From Lachnospira multipara LB2003 (GTDB taxonomy: Bacteria; Bacillota; Clostridia; Lachnospirales; Lachnospiraceae): a DNA stretch of 64,000 bases. Position numbers and translations under genes: made by a program. Shown piece by piece: positions 1 through 9,898 of this stretch. The number at the start of each line of letters is the position of its first letter. Position 1 is the first letter of the stretch. The stretch spans positions 100,553-164,552 of the forward strand of contig NZ_JNKW01000006.1 of the NCBI RefSeq assembly GCF_000702205.1, in the 5' to 3' direction. The notes under the pieces were generated by a model. That model had not been told where the DNA came from. It ran no database searches and was given only the letters and a program-made list of their open reading frames with translations.

Positions 1-81
1 TTTACCGTATATTAGAAACAATAACGTTATTACTATAATAACAGCTAATTCCGCAACTTTATTCTTTTCTATCTTTACCAT
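1..81 (-). CDS. N-terminus of a membrane protein, cut by the window edge
   Basis: Only the first 27 codons are inside the window. The ATG at 81 follows an AGAGGATAAA ribosome binding site. The visible residues are a short charged start (MVKIEKNK) followed by a hydrophobic stretch, VAELAVIIVITLLFLIYG, that looks like a first transmembrane helix or signal anchor. It lies 18 bp downstream of the glycosyltransferase that ends at 100, on the same strand, so it is probably the next gene of the surface-polysaccharide operon. The product cannot be identified from so little sequence. Confidence 0.6.
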   Translation of the reverse strand, partial: MVKIEKNKVAELAVIIVITLLFLIYGK

Positions 82-99
82 TTTATCCTCTTCATTCTC

Positions 100-2196
100 C
101 TAAAATAGCTCAACAACCTCTGAAGTACTCTCATAGTACTTCTTTCCAGTTGGTAATTCAGAATAAAGAGCAATTTTATATTTACTGCCATCTAATTCAA
201 CTTCATTTCTAGGAACACATATTTCAAAGCCTGTCTTAGCATATGTGATTCCCTGTTTGCCCTTTACATCATTACGCTTACATCTGTTAAGTTTAACACG
301 TACTATTTTTCCATTATAATCTTCAAAGATTATATATCTTTTTATAAGACCCTCTAAGCGATTATTAGTACACATCCATCCTCTAACATAGATGTCTTTT
401 CCTACAAGAACATTATCTATCATATATGCAATTCCACTACTGTTCTTGCTATAGATATTTTCATCAAATGACTCGATATTTTTTAATACAACAACTCTAT
501 CAGCCAATGAATAGTTATATGAATAATCAACTCTATCCTGTGTAAGGTTACTGTTATAGAAAGGATCATAATTATTAAACATAGGATGCTTCTTATAAAG
601 ATTATCTCGCTCACTATTTAATCTTCTCATCTTTTCCTTATCAATAAGATCATTTCCTCTACTTATTGATTCATAATGAATAAGAACAGCATCATTTCGA
701 CAAATATTATAATATCCTTTTTCAACTAATTTAAAGCAAAAATCCACATCATTATAAGCAACTGCGAGAGACTCATCTAATCCGCCAACCTCATTATACT
801 TGTCCTTATTAACTAAAAGACAAGCTGCTGTAACTGCTGATGAATTATAATCAATTTTATTTCTACCAAAATAATAAATCTGATTATCTTTAAATTTAGC
901 AAATATATGCGATGGGCCTACTTTATAATTAACAACGCCAATATGCTGTATTCTTTCTCCGCCTTCGTATAATAACTTAGCTCCAACAGCTCCTATATGC
1001 TTTAATTGTGCCTGTCCTAACATTCTTTCAAGCCATTCCTCATCAATGATTTCTATATCATCATTTAATAATAGGATGTACTCACCCGTTGATTTAGCAA
1101 CACCCATGTTACACATCTTAGAAAAATTAAAATCCATTTTTTCATAAATATATGTAATATTATACTTCTTTGCTAATTCACTATACTTTTCTTTATTTTC
1201 ATCAGAACTTCCATTATCTACAAGAATAAATTCATAATTCTTATATCTTGTCTTTTCAACAAAAGAGCTAATACACTTTTCTAAAATCTTATAGTTATCT
1301 TTTGATGGAATAACTACACTTACCTTAGGATTTCCATCAACTAAATAATTAACTCTATACTGATAAATACCGTCAACCAATTCAAGATTAGCTTTTAATC
1401 CTCTTCTTCTTAGAGCATCTTCTTTAGTCTTTTTAGCCGCTTCAAGAATATAAGGCTTTGCTCCTGCATCTGCTGCTGTTGATTCAACTCTTTCTCTCCA
1501 ATGATAAAGAATTTTATCAATATGTGCTATCTTATCTGTCTTCTCTGTAAATCTAAGAGTAAAATCGTAATCCTGAGCTCCCTCATATCCCTTTCTATCT
1601 CCACCAATTTCTCTTGCTATTGATGTTCTATACACACCAAAATGACATGTGTACATATGAGACATTAAAGTATCCGGTGACCAGTCAGGTTTAAAATGTG
1701 GCATGTGTCTATTATGACCTTCATCGTCAATCTTATCTTCATCACTATAGATAAAATCTAGATTTCTATTCTTATTAAGAAGTTCAACAACTTCATTAAG
1801 CGCAAATTTTGCTAAAGTATCATCACAATCTAAAAAAGCAATGTATTCGCCTGTTGCCATATCAAGTGCTGTATTTGTACACTGTGATATATGTCCATTA
1901 GTTTCCCTAAACTTAACCTTTATTCTTTTGTCCTTGTTCTTATACTTATTTAATGTCTTCTTAACATTTTCCATTGTTGAGCAGTCATCTACTAAACATA
2001 ATTCCCAGTTCTTATATGTCTGCTTTCTAACTGATTCGATACATGGTATTAAATGTCTGTCTAACACATTGTAAACTGGAACAAGTATTGATATCTTAGG
2101 TTGATACTGTAACTTATTAGCATCTAGATGTTCATAGTGTTTCTCAATATTCTCAATCCACTTTTCATACTCTGACCTATGCTCTATTACTTTCAT
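100..2196 (-). CDS. Tandem-domain family 2 glycosyltransferase
   Basis: A 698-residue protein with two GT-A (GT2) domains. The first starts near residue 33 (KISILVPVYNV) and carries DDCS and an FLDCDD metal-binding motif near residue 122. The second starts near residue 293 (KVSVVIPSKDNY) with LNDDIE near 378 and an acceptor-side motif around GGLDESLAVAYNDVDFC. The last 120 residues lack GT features and may be a beta-rich accessory domain. Such enzymes add sugars to a lipid-linked polysaccharide at the inner face of the membrane. The start is supported by AGGAGA four bases upstream of the ATG. It is 9 bp downstream of another tandem GT2 gene and close to the ABC exporter genes, so it probably helps build the exported polymer. 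Donor and acceptor sugars cannot be read from sequence. Confidence 0.9.
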   Translation of the reverse strand: MKVIEHRSEYEKWIENIEKHYEHLDANKLQYQPKISILVPVYNVLDRHLIPCIESVRKQTYKNWELCLVDDCSTMENVKKTLNKYKNKDKRIKVKFRETNGHISQCTNTALDMATGEYIAFLDCDDTLAKFALNEVVELLNKNRNLDFIYSDEDKIDDEGHNRHMPHFKPDWSPDTLMSHMYTCHFGVYRTSIAREIGGDRKGYEGAQDYDFTLRFTEKTDKIAHIDKILYHWRERVESTAADAGAKPYILEAAKKTKEDALRRRGLKANLELVDGIYQYRVNYLVDGNPKVSVVIPSKDNYKILEKCISSFVEKTRYKNYEFILVDNGSSDENKEKYSELAKKYNITYIYEKMDFNFSKMCNMGVAKSTGEYILLLNDDIEIIDEEWLERMLGQAQLKHIGAVGAKLLYEGGERIQHIGVVNYKVGPSHIFAKFKDNQIYYFGRNKIDYNSSAVTAACLLVNKDKYNEVGGLDESLAVAYNDVDFCFKLVEKGYYNICRNDAVLIHYESISRGNDLIDKEKMRRLNSERDNLYKKHPMFNNYDPFYNSNLTQDRVDYSYNYSLADRVVVLKNIESFDENIYSKNSSGIAYMIDNVLVGKDIYVRGWMCTNNRLEGLIKRYIIFEDYNGKIVRVKLNRCKRNDVKGKQGITYAKTGFEICVPRNEVELDGSKYKIALYSELPTGKKYYESTSEVVELF

Positions 2197-2205
2197 AATT
2201 TCTCC

Positions 2206-4068
2206 TTATTCTCTTTCTACCTTAAATGCACCCTCTGTAAATGGAAAATTTATATTATATAAAGGATCTCCATCCCTTAATATGTCTGGCCATTTACTTC
2301 TAAATTTTTCTTTTTCTTGTTCAAATCTTAGCTTTTTAGCTCCTTCTTCATCAGAGCCCCTTGACTTAGATTCATAGTGATACCACTTTGAAAAAGCATT
2401 ATATACTACATTAAGGCCGTTTGCCCTAGTCTTTAAACAATAATCTACATCATTGCATGCTACAACAAACTGTTCATCTAAACCACCAACTAAATCATAT
2501 ACATCTCTTCTTGTCATAAGACAAGCAGCTGTAACTGCACTATAATTACAATTTATCTGTAATCTTGCCATATATCCTAGATTGTCGTCGCCCATTCCAT
2601 TAAAGACATGGCCTGCATATCCACCAAAGCCAACAACTACGCCTGCATGCTGTACTGTGTTATCTGCATATAATAGTTTTGCTCCAACACATCCAACATC
2701 CTTTCTTAATGCAATCCCTAACATTTCTTCTAATGCTGTTGGTGTTATTAATTCAGTATCATTATTTAACAATAAAAGCACTTCGCCATCACAATTCTTA
2801 ACACCAAAATTGTTAATTGCAGAATAATTAAATTCTCCATTCCACTTAACAAGCTTTATATTGTCAAATTCATTACTAATATTCTCATAATACTTAAATG
2901 TATTCTCATCTTCACTGTTATTTTCTACTATAACAAATTCAAAATTTCTATATGTAGATTTATTCTCAATAGATCTTATACATCTATCAAGATCTTCTAT
3001 ATGATCCTTATTAGGAATAATTATTGAAATCTTAGGACTACCCTGTATCTTATATGTTGTATGATACATTCCCCATAAATCCATTATTTCAACATTACCC
3101 TCTATTCCAACTCGTAATAAATGATCATCAATTGCCTTTTTACCAGCTTCATAACAATACATCTTACTTCTTGGATTAGCTGCTGTTGAGCCTTCTGTCA
3201 TTCTCCAATGATATAATATCTTAGCTACATGCTCTATTTTTCTAGCAACTTCAGTACATCTAAAAATCAAATCATAATCCTGTGAACCGTTACATTCACT
3301 TCTAAAATTACCCACTCTATCAATTATTGACTTTCTCACTGTAAAGAAATGAGTAATATAATTATGTGATCTCAACAAATCAATACTAAAATCCGGTTTA
3401 AAATTAGGATCTACATGTTTCCACTTTGGTGCTAACACCTTATCTTCATCTGTATAAACAACATCAACTTCTTCGTCCTGAAATCTCTTAACTACTTCAT
3501 ATAATAAATTAGGTTCAACAAAATCATCATGGTCTAATAAACCAATTAACTCACCAGTTGCTAGTTCTAATGCCTTATTGGTATTACCTGAAATACCATA
3601 ATTATCATCTAGATATGTCACAACTATTCTAGAGTCACTATTTACATATTCTTGTAAAACCTTACGTACTTCACTTTTTTCATTACTTCCATCTGCAATA
3701 CACAATTCCCAGTTACTATATGACTGATTTCTTACTGATTCTATCATCTGTCTTAGGAAGTTTATTGGTGTATTATATGTAGGAACTAAAATACTTACCT
3801 TAGGACTGTAATCAAAGCTTGTATTTTTTTGTTCTTCTAATTCTTGCTGTGTAACTTTGTGTCGTTCAAACCAGTCAGGATATCTAACAGTAAGAGAATC
3901 ACTTTCTTCATACATAATCAGATATATTTCTTCCTTAATATCGTTGAACTTATTCTTTTTTATGTACTCTATCAATCTTGAGATACTAGAAGGCTTAAAT
4001 AATCTAAACATTCTAATTAAATGTCGTCCATTATGTATAAACCAGTTCTCTTCCGACTTAGACTTCAT
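2206..4068 (-). CDS. Tandem-domain family 2 glycosyltransferase
   Basis: About 620 residues with two GT2 domains after an 80-residue helical N-terminus. Domain one opens with KVSILVPTYNTP and has GLLDHDDFVEP as the metal-binding loop. Domain two opens with KISIIIPNKDH and has LLLNNDTEL. The conserved YNAVTAA-like and GGLDEQFVVACNDVDYC stretches match the neighbouring tandem GT2 genes, so these are paralogues. I chose the ATG at 4068 because GGAGG lies seven bases upstream. The ATG at 4080 overlaps that ribosome binding site. The gene lies between the exporter ATPase gene (20 bp upstream) and another GT2 gene, which suggests sequential sugar additions to one polymer. Confidence 0.9.
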   Translation of the reverse strand: MKSKSEENWFIHNGRHLIRMFRLFKPSSISRLIEYIKKNKFNDIKEEIYLIMYEESDSLTVRYPDWFERHKVTQQELEEQKNTSFDYSPKVSILVPTYNTPINFLRQMIESVRNQSYSNWELCIADGSNEKSEVRKVLQEYVNSDSRIVVTYLDDNYGISGNTNKALELATGELIGLLDHDDFVEPNLLYEVVKRFQDEEVDVVYTDEDKVLAPKWKHVDPNFKPDFSIDLLRSHNYITHFFTVRKSIIDRVGNFRSECNGSQDYDLIFRCTEVARKIEHVAKILYHWRMTEGSTAANPRSKMYCYEAGKKAIDDHLLRVGIEGNVEIMDLWGMYHTTYKIQGSPKISIIIPNKDHIEDLDRCIRSIENKSTYRNFEFVIVENNSEDENTFKYYENISNEFDNIKLVKWNGEFNYSAINNFGVKNCDGEVLLLLNNDTELITPTALEEMLGIALRKDVGCVGAKLLYADNTVQHAGVVVGFGGYAGHVFNGMGDDNLGYMARLQINCNYSAVTAACLMTRRDVYDLVGGLDEQFVVACNDVDYCLKTRANGLNVVYNAFSKWYHYESKSRGSDEEGAKKLRFEQEKEKFRSKWPDILRDGDPLYNINFPFTEGAFKVERE

Positions 4069-4088
4069 GTTATCCTCCATCTTACAAA

Positions 4089-5321
4089 TTACTTCCAGCT
4101 ATTATTCATTGAAGCCACTCCGCCTTCACCTTTAGCGCTTTCTACTATAAACTTTACTGCTTCTTTATATACATCTACTTCATCTCCGTCCTTAGTTTCA
4201 AGAGCGATATTTACGTAGTATTCACTTGTAACAAAAGGAACGTTGTCAAAAGTAATGCTTAACTTGTTATCTTTATCAAAATTAAGTCTTCCAACTCCGC
4301 TTAACACAGAGGATGTTCTATAAACTAATAAGCTATCAATTCTATAAAAATCAAGTTTTACTTCTATATCATTAATTGGAGTATTAACAACATAAGGAAT
4401 CTCTAATGTCATGCTTTCGCCTGTATAAATTTTAGAGCTTTCCACTCCATTCTTATCAACTAACTTAACATCACCAATTTTAACTTCCCAGCTACCATGT
4501 CTTTTCTCCCATGCAAGGCGCTTTGCCTGTTCTTCTTCAGCTTCTAACAACTGTTTTCTCTCATTAGCAGCTTGTTCTCTACGTTCTTCCTCCATAGCTG
4601 TAAGATAAGCTTTATGTATTTCTTTTGGCTCACCAATCTGCTGAATATGGCCATCTCTTACCCAAATAGAACGCTCACAGATTTCTTCAATTTGCTCAAG
4701 AGCATGAGAAACAATAACAATAGTAGTTCCCTGTGCCTTAATTTCGCGTAACTTATTAAAGCACTTAGCCTGGAAGTTGGCATCACCAACAGCTAAGATC
4801 TCATCAATAAGTAAGATATCTGCATCTACATTAATTGCAACTGAGAATGCAAGTCTCATATACATACCTGATGAATATGTACGAACTGGATTATCAATAA
4901 ATGTACCAAGTTCTGAGAATTCAATAATATCATTTAATCTTGCATCAATTTCCTTCTTAGTAAGACCAAAGATAGATGCATTAGTATAGATATTCTCTCT
5001 ACCACTCATATCAGGATGGAAACCGGCACCAAGCTCTAGTAAGCTTGATACTCTACCTGACATCTCAATTGTTCCCTTATCTGGATAAATAATCTTAGTA
5101 AGAAGCTTAAGAGTTGTACTCTTACCGCAACCATTCTTACCAACTAAACCTACAGCTTCACCCTTCTTTACAGAAAAACTAATATCATCAAGTACTACAC
5201 GTTTTTCATATTTATTACGCTTCCAAAAAAGCATTTTTTCCTTAAGCTCATTGCCTTTATCGTAATATACCTTAAAGCTCTTAGATATATTCCTTACTTC
5301 AATAGCATTATCCTTATCCAT
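4089..5321 (-). CDS. Polysaccharide ABC exporter ATP-binding protein (Wzt/TagH type)
   Basis: A 410-residue ATPase that powers export of a lipid-linked polysaccharide or teichoic-acid-like polymer with the permease encoded just upstream. The nucleotide-binding domain fills residues 1-240: Walker A GLVGKNGCGKST near 56, signature YSSGMYMRLAFS near 150, Walker B ILLIDEILAVGD. A charged, probably coiled linker (about 240-275, rich in E, R and Q) joins a C-terminal beta-rich domain of about 130 residues. In Wzt proteins this domain binds the capped polymer and sets export specificity. The ATG follows GGAGATATT. The extended C-terminus argues for Wzt-like rather than minimal TagH-like function. 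The symbol is withheld because O-antigen and teichoic exporters are not separable here. Confidence 0.92.
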   Translation of the reverse strand: MDKDNAIEVRNISKSFKVYYDKGNELKEKMLFWKRNKYEKRVVLDDISFSVKKGEAVGLVGKNGCGKSTTLKLLTKIIYPDKGTIEMSGRVSSLLELGAGFHPDMSGRENIYTNASIFGLTKKEIDARLNDIIEFSELGTFIDNPVRTYSSGMYMRLAFSVAINVDADILLIDEILAVGDANFQAKCFNKLREIKAQGTTIVIVSHALEQIEEICERSIWVRDGHIQQIGEPKEIHKAYLTAMEEERREQAANERKQLLEAEEEQAKRLAWEKRHGSWEVKIGDVKLVDKNGVESSKIYTGESMTLEIPYVVNTPINDIEVKLDFYRIDSLLVYRTSSVLSGVGRLNFDKDNKLSITFDNVPFVTSEYYVNIALETKDGDEVDVYKEAVKFIVESAKGEGGVASMNNSWK

Positions 5322-5351
5322 AATATCTCCGTTTCTTTCTCATCAATTAGA

Positions 5352-6152
5352 TTAGAACTGTTCTGCAAATCCCTTTTGAAGCTTCTTAAATAAAAGCTCT
5401 CCAATAACAATGAATACAATACCAATTACAAGTGCTTCAATTAATGTATTAATATGAGGTACTGTCTGATAATAAAGTATATTTCTATATATTGTAATAA
5501 TTGGTGTCATTGGATTAAGATTATATAAAGTTACCATCTGAGGCCAACCCATCTTCTCTGCAGCATCCTGAACACGTGACATATCATACATAACAGGTGT
5601 CATATACTGTAATGCCATAACTAAGATACCTAAGATGTACTGTAAATCTCTAAAGTAAACTGTAACTGAAGCTACAATTAGTGCGATACCAAGGCATAGA
5701 ATGTACTGAACAATCATAACTATTGGAAGATATACAATAGTACTAAGCTTTATGCCTCTACCACTAAATATCAATGTTACAAAAATTACTAAAAAGACTA
5801 ATAACATATTCACAAAACCACTTGTTACAGTAGCAATTGGAAGAACTTCTCTTGGGAAGAAAATCTTCTTAACCATATTAGTCTCTCTTAAGATAGATGT
5901 TGAACCATCCTGTACAGATGATGCAAAGAACATCCATGGTACCAATGCTACAAAAAGGAATAGATAATACTGATCTATATCCTGTGGCATAATAATTGAG
6001 AATACAAGTGTAAATACCATTAACTGTAAAAATGGATTTAAGAAAGTCCAAAAGAATCCAAGAACTGAACCCTTATATCTACCTCTTAAATCTTTTCTAA
6101 CCAAGCTGAATATCATCTCACGATATTCATACAACTCTTTTATAATCTTCAT
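5352..6152 (-). CDS. Polysaccharide ABC exporter permease (Wzm/TagG type)
   Basis: A 266-residue ABC-2 family membrane protein. A cytoplasmic amphipathic start (YEYREMIFSLVRKDLRGRYKGS) is followed by about six hydrophobic segments, the first around FFWTFLNPFLQLMVFTLVFS. The RKDLRGRYKGSVLGFFW motif is typical of the Wzm/TagG/KpsM group. It lies 30 bp upstream of the matching ATPase, and AGAGG precedes the ATG. Together they would move the finished polymer across the membrane. The only real uncertainty is the nature of the polymer. Confidence 0.92.
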   Translation of the reverse strand: MKIIKELYEYREMIFSLVRKDLRGRYKGSVLGFFWTFLNPFLQLMVFTLVFSIIMPQDIDQYYLFLFVALVPWMFFASSVQDGSTSILRETNMVKKIFFPREVLPIATVTSGFVNMLLVFLVIFVTLIFSGRGIKLSTIVYLPIVMIVQYILCLGIALIVASVTVYFRDLQYILGILVMALQYMTPVMYDMSRVQDAAEKMGWPQMVTLYNLNPMTPIITIYRNILYYQTVPHINTLIEALVIGIVFIVIGELLFKKLQKGFAEQF

Positions 6153-6233
6153 AATTAACCTCTATATTTTCTATACTACTAGTCAAAACATCCTTTATAA
6201 TAATACAAACGCCCTTATTCATCAAGTTTTATT

Positions 6234-8306
6234 TTAGATAATGGAAACTCCCTTGCTAACAGCAACAATAATATCATCACAAATCATCTTGATTTTATAA
6301 TTACCAGCTTTAAGCTTTGCAGGGTTTAAATTGCAGTAATTCTCAGCAAAATTGCAATTTTTCTCAAGGCCTAATCTTTGGTGGGCTACTCTATCACACT
6401 TATTCTTAGCTTCAGCTATGTAGCTATCATTAACGCCTTCTATTAAATAACTAATCTTTAAAGCTTTCTTGTTAGAGCCATCCCTTCTATAAGCATAACC
6501 TCTTATTTCAAGTTTATCCCTTAAAGCCACTGCCGTAATTCTTGCCTTAATCTTGCCATTTTCGTCTCTTAAATAAATCTTAGATTTATTGTCAACTTTA
6601 ATTAATTCAGACATATCCTCATCATATATTCTTGAATAGTTAACCCTTTCATTAAATTCCATCTGAGTTAAATACTCACTATAGAAAGGATCACGTTTCT
6701 TAAGATATGCATGAAGCTTAAATGTAAGCTCACGCTCCTTCATATTTCTTCTACTTTTCTCTTCGCTTTCTCCATCTAAGCCCCTAGTTAAGGATTCATG
6801 GTGAATTAAAGAGATGGCATTTGCTAGAACATTTCTATAACCAGCCTCATAAAGCTTTAATCCTAATTCTACATCATTATGTGTGACCACTAAATCTTCA
6901 TTAAAGCCGCCAACTTGCCAGAACTTATTAGCAGAAACAAGTACTGCTGCCGCTGTAACACATAAAACATTCATATTAGCCCTATTCCTATACTGTCCAA
7001 GAAGCTGTAAATCATCTTCCCTTGCATGGATATGAGCAAAGCCCGCCTCTTCGTAATTCACTATACCCACATGCTGGATACTCTTCTTATCAGGATATAG
7101 AAGCTTAACTCCCACAGTACCAACAAAACTACGGCTAGCAAAGCCAAGCATTACTGATAACCAATCAAATCCATTAGGAATATCATTATCTATAATTTCC
7201 ACATCATCATTAAGGAATAGATAGTATTCTCCACTGGCATGTCTTGCTCCTAAATTACACATATAAGAAAAATTAAAATCTCTCTTATCGTAAACATACT
7301 TTATATCCCTAGCAGAATGTCCATTTTCTTCACAGCTTTTTCTTACAAATTCCTCAATTACGGACTTATTCTCATCATTACTACCATTGTCCACAAGAAC
7401 AATTTCGTAATTAGTCACCGTTGTATATTTATCAATTGCCTTAATGCATTTCTTAACTAATTCCGGATTATCCTTTGAGGGAATGATTATAGAAACCTTC
7501 TCATTACCCGTCTTATAATAAAGATAATTTAGGGCTGTAAATATCTGATTCTTACGTGTTATTTCACCCTTTATATCTTTAGTAACAACTGTTAATTCTT
7601 CTCCTAATTTCTTATGTTCTTGTATAATAAAATCTGCCATAGCCTTCATATAATCATGTCCTTTTTCTTCATAAAAAACATTATGAACAAGACAACAATT
7701 TACATGAAATGCCTTAACATCATTCATACTAAGCATAATAAGAAGCTTATATCTAAGAAGGCTTATATCTTTAATTACATCCACTTCTTCCCTAGCTAGC
7801 TCTTCTAGTAGTAGCAATATCTTCTCCTTATTAGCAAAAAATCCTTCACCAATATAGTTATAAGAATATAGCGTATCCACAGAATAATCTGCTTTAAAAA
7901 TTGGATCGCATCGATTATTCTTCTCATCTATAAAGTCCTCATCAGAATAAAACAGATCATATTCTAAGCCTGCTCGTCTTAAATTAGAAGATACTGAAGT
8001 TAAGACTTTTAATGCATCTTCCTCCAAATAAAAACTATCACTTTTAAATCCAATGTACTCAAAGTCTGTCTTCTTAACTTCAGCAATTACATTAGAAATG
8101 CTAGAAATATTTGTTAGATCAACCATACCAAAGATGCTTTCTGTAACATTTTTATAGCACTCTTTTATTCCTTTCTCAGTTGTATTTATTATTCTATTGT
8201 ATCTTCTATTGTCATCTTCCCTTTCGGCCATCTTCTCCTTTAGAACATGACCAAAGGTACTCATACCCTCATTTTTAATAATCTTGAAAGCATTTATAAG
8301 ACTCAT
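6234..8306 (-). CDS. Family 2 glycosyltransferase with a degenerate first domain
   Basis: A 690-residue relative of the two tandem GT2 proteins downstream. The second GT2 domain is intact: KVSIIIPSKDNPEL near residue 271, LVDNGSNDENK, YLFLNDDVEIID near 375 and a GGFNEDLVVTHNDVELG acceptor-side motif. The first domain lacks the usual opening strand and nucleotide-binding start but keeps a YSDEDFID acidic motif near residue 130 and the following FKADYS segment. It may therefore be a structural remnant with a single active site. The start has TTAGGAGA upstream. It is the gene just before the ABC permease in the operon, separated by 81 bp. Confidence 0.87.
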   Translation of the reverse strand: MSLINAFKIIKNEGMSTFGHVLKEKMAEREDDNRRYNRIINTTEKGIKECYKNVTESIFGMVDLTNISSISNVIAEVKKTDFEYIGFKSDSFYLEEDALKVLTSVSSNLRRAGLEYDLFYSDEDFIDEKNNRCDPIFKADYSVDTLYSYNYIGEGFFANKEKILLLLEELAREEVDVIKDISLLRYKLLIMLSMNDVKAFHVNCCLVHNVFYEEKGHDYMKAMADFIIQEHKKLGEELTVVTKDIKGEITRKNQIFTALNYLYYKTGNEKVSIIIPSKDNPELVKKCIKAIDKYTTVTNYEIVLVDNGSNDENKSVIEEFVRKSCEENGHSARDIKYVYDKRDFNFSYMCNLGARHASGEYYLFLNDDVEIIDNDIPNGFDWLSVMLGFASRSFVGTVGVKLLYPDKKSIQHVGIVNYEEAGFAHIHAREDDLQLLGQYRNRANMNVLCVTAAAVLVSANKFWQVGGFNEDLVVTHNDVELGLKLYEAGYRNVLANAISLIHHESLTRGLDGESEEKSRRNMKERELTFKLHAYLKKRDPFYSEYLTQMEFNERVNYSRIYDEDMSELIKVDNKSKIYLRDENGKIKARITAVALRDKLEIRGYAYRRDGSNKKALKISYLIEGVNDSYIAEAKNKCDRVAHQRLGLEKNCNFAENYCNLNPAKLKAGNYKIKMICDDIIVAVSKGVSII

Positions 8307-8315
8307 ACTCTTCTC

Positions 8316-9896
8316 CTAAAACATTGCATACATAAAGCCACAACAATTACCGATGTATCCAAGCACAAGAATAATTGCAAATACCACATAATATACTGCC
8401 CAACGTATTACGAGTGGTTTAGCTGATATGCTTTCCCTAATTGATACTCCAAGCTCTTTTCTAATACTTACATAAAGCACAATTAAGCAGCCAAAGAAAA
8501 GTATAGCATAGTCATACATAGCAAGTCCAAGGCTTGTAAGATTTAGACTAGTTAGCTGACTTATAGAATAACCTCTAAATAATCCCTTAAAGAAGAGGAC
8601 ACAATCACCCATGCCACCTGCACATATATCAAAAATCCATCCAATATTTACTAAGATAAAAGTTCTAAGCATAGAAAAACCTGCCCAGAATTTACCATTT
8701 GAATTAATATGACATAATTCTAGTGCCTTCTTAAAATATGGCTTAAGAGCTGCAGAAACTGCAATAATTACGCCATTGTAAACACCATATGCTATATATC
8801 TCCATTCTGCGCCGTGCCATACACCAACAATAAAGAAAATAAGTAAATTAGCAAGGCAAATAGGAAGAACTGTTCCAAAATGCTTACCAAAGTGCTTTCT
8901 GCCCCACTTACCTAAGTTATTCATTGCCTTAGTTAGAGAGAATGGGTAGAAAATATAGTCCTTCATCCAAGCACCAAGAGAAATATGCCATCTTCTCCAG
9001 AATTCTCCAATAGACTTACTAAAGTATGGCTGACGGAAGTTCTCATCCATTGTTACACCAAACATCTGAGCTGCACCAATTACAATATCAATTCCACCTG
9101 AGAAGTCCATATATAACTGAATTGAGTACATAAGAAGAGTAAATATATTAGTAAAGCCTGAATAATTAGCCACATTAGCTGTTACTGTACTTACCACTAC
9201 TCCTGCTCTATCTGCCATTACAAGTTTCTTAAACAAGCCCCAGGCAATACGTTGTGCTCCAAACTGAGCTCTTCTTAAATCCCACTTGTGCTGACTAAAT
9301 AAACCACCCTCAACAAAGTGATTATATCTTCCAATAGGACCTTGCATAATCTGTGGGAAGAATGACACAAATAAAAGCATCTTAAAGAAATTATGCTCTG
9401 CACTGCATTTTCCCTGATATACATCAATTACGTAGCTAACACCTTGGAATGTAAAGAAAGACAATCCAATAGGAAGTATAAATTTAGGACTAATAAAATC
9501 TGTCCCAAAAATTCTATTAAAATTTGTAATACCAAAATCAGAATACTTAATTACAGCAAGTAATCCAAAGGCAAAAACACAAGCAAGTGCCACAACACCC
9601 TTTTTCTTTCTTGTGTATTTTTCCTTGATTAACTTCTTCTCTTCCTTAGTTAACTTAGGTCCTTCTGGCTTTATTTCTTTCTTACGTCTGCATTCAAGAC
9701 TTTCTATAACACGTCCTGCAAAGTAAATTATTGTTGTTATATAAACTAATGCCAAACTACACTTAACACTAAAACTAAAGTAATAAATAAAGCTTAATAC
9801 AAGAAGCCAAAACCATTGTAGCTTCTTAGGAAATATATAATAAACAATCAATCCTACTAACATAAATAGGAAAAAAGAAATCTTTAAAAATGACAT
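8316..9896 (-). CDS. MBOAT-family O-acyltransferase (AlgI/DltB-like)
   Basis: A 526-residue polytopic membrane protein of the MBOAT family, which passes acyl groups from the cytoplasm to extracellular polymers. Family marks are QGPIGRYNHF, a long hydrophobic core, RRWHISLGAWMKDYIFYP near residue 305 and the catalytic-histidine motif GVWHGAEWRYIAYGVYNG near 360. A lysine-rich cytoplasmic loop lies at residues 70-100. It follows two paralogous SGNH-like proteins by two bases, the usual pairing (AlgI with AlgJ/X, DltB with DltD), so it probably acetylates the polysaccharide made by this locus. DltA and DltC homologues are not seen, so D-alanylation is less likely. Confidence 0.9.
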   Translation of the reverse strand: MSFLKISFFLFMLVGLIVYYIFPKKLQWFWLLVLSFIYYFSFSVKCSLALVYITTIIYFAGRVIESLECRRKKEIKPEGPKLTKEEKKLIKEKYTRKKKGVVALACVFAFGLLAVIKYSDFGITNFNRIFGTDFISPKFILPIGLSFFTFQGVSYVIDVYQGKCSAEHNFFKMLLFVSFFPQIMQGPIGRYNHFVEGGLFSQHKWDLRRAQFGAQRIAWGLFKKLVMADRAGVVVSTVTANVANYSGFTNIFTLLMYSIQLYMDFSGGIDIVIGAAQMFGVTMDENFRQPYFSKSIGEFWRRWHISLGAWMKDYIFYPFSLTKAMNNLGKWGRKHFGKHFGTVLPICLANLLIFFIVGVWHGAEWRYIAYGVYNGVIIAVSAALKPYFKKALELCHINSNGKFWAGFSMLRTFILVNIGWIFDICAGGMGDCVLFFKGLFRGYSISQLTSLNLTSLGLAMYDYAILFFGCLIVLYVSIRKELGVSIRESISAKPLVIRWAVYYVVFAIILVLGYIGNCCGFMYAMF

Positions 9897-9898
9897 AA

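Noticed and set aside
1841..2074. Antisense open frames inside the glycosyltransferase and other real genes
   Set aside because: They have no ribosome binding sites or domain signatures and are explained as shadows of real coding frames.
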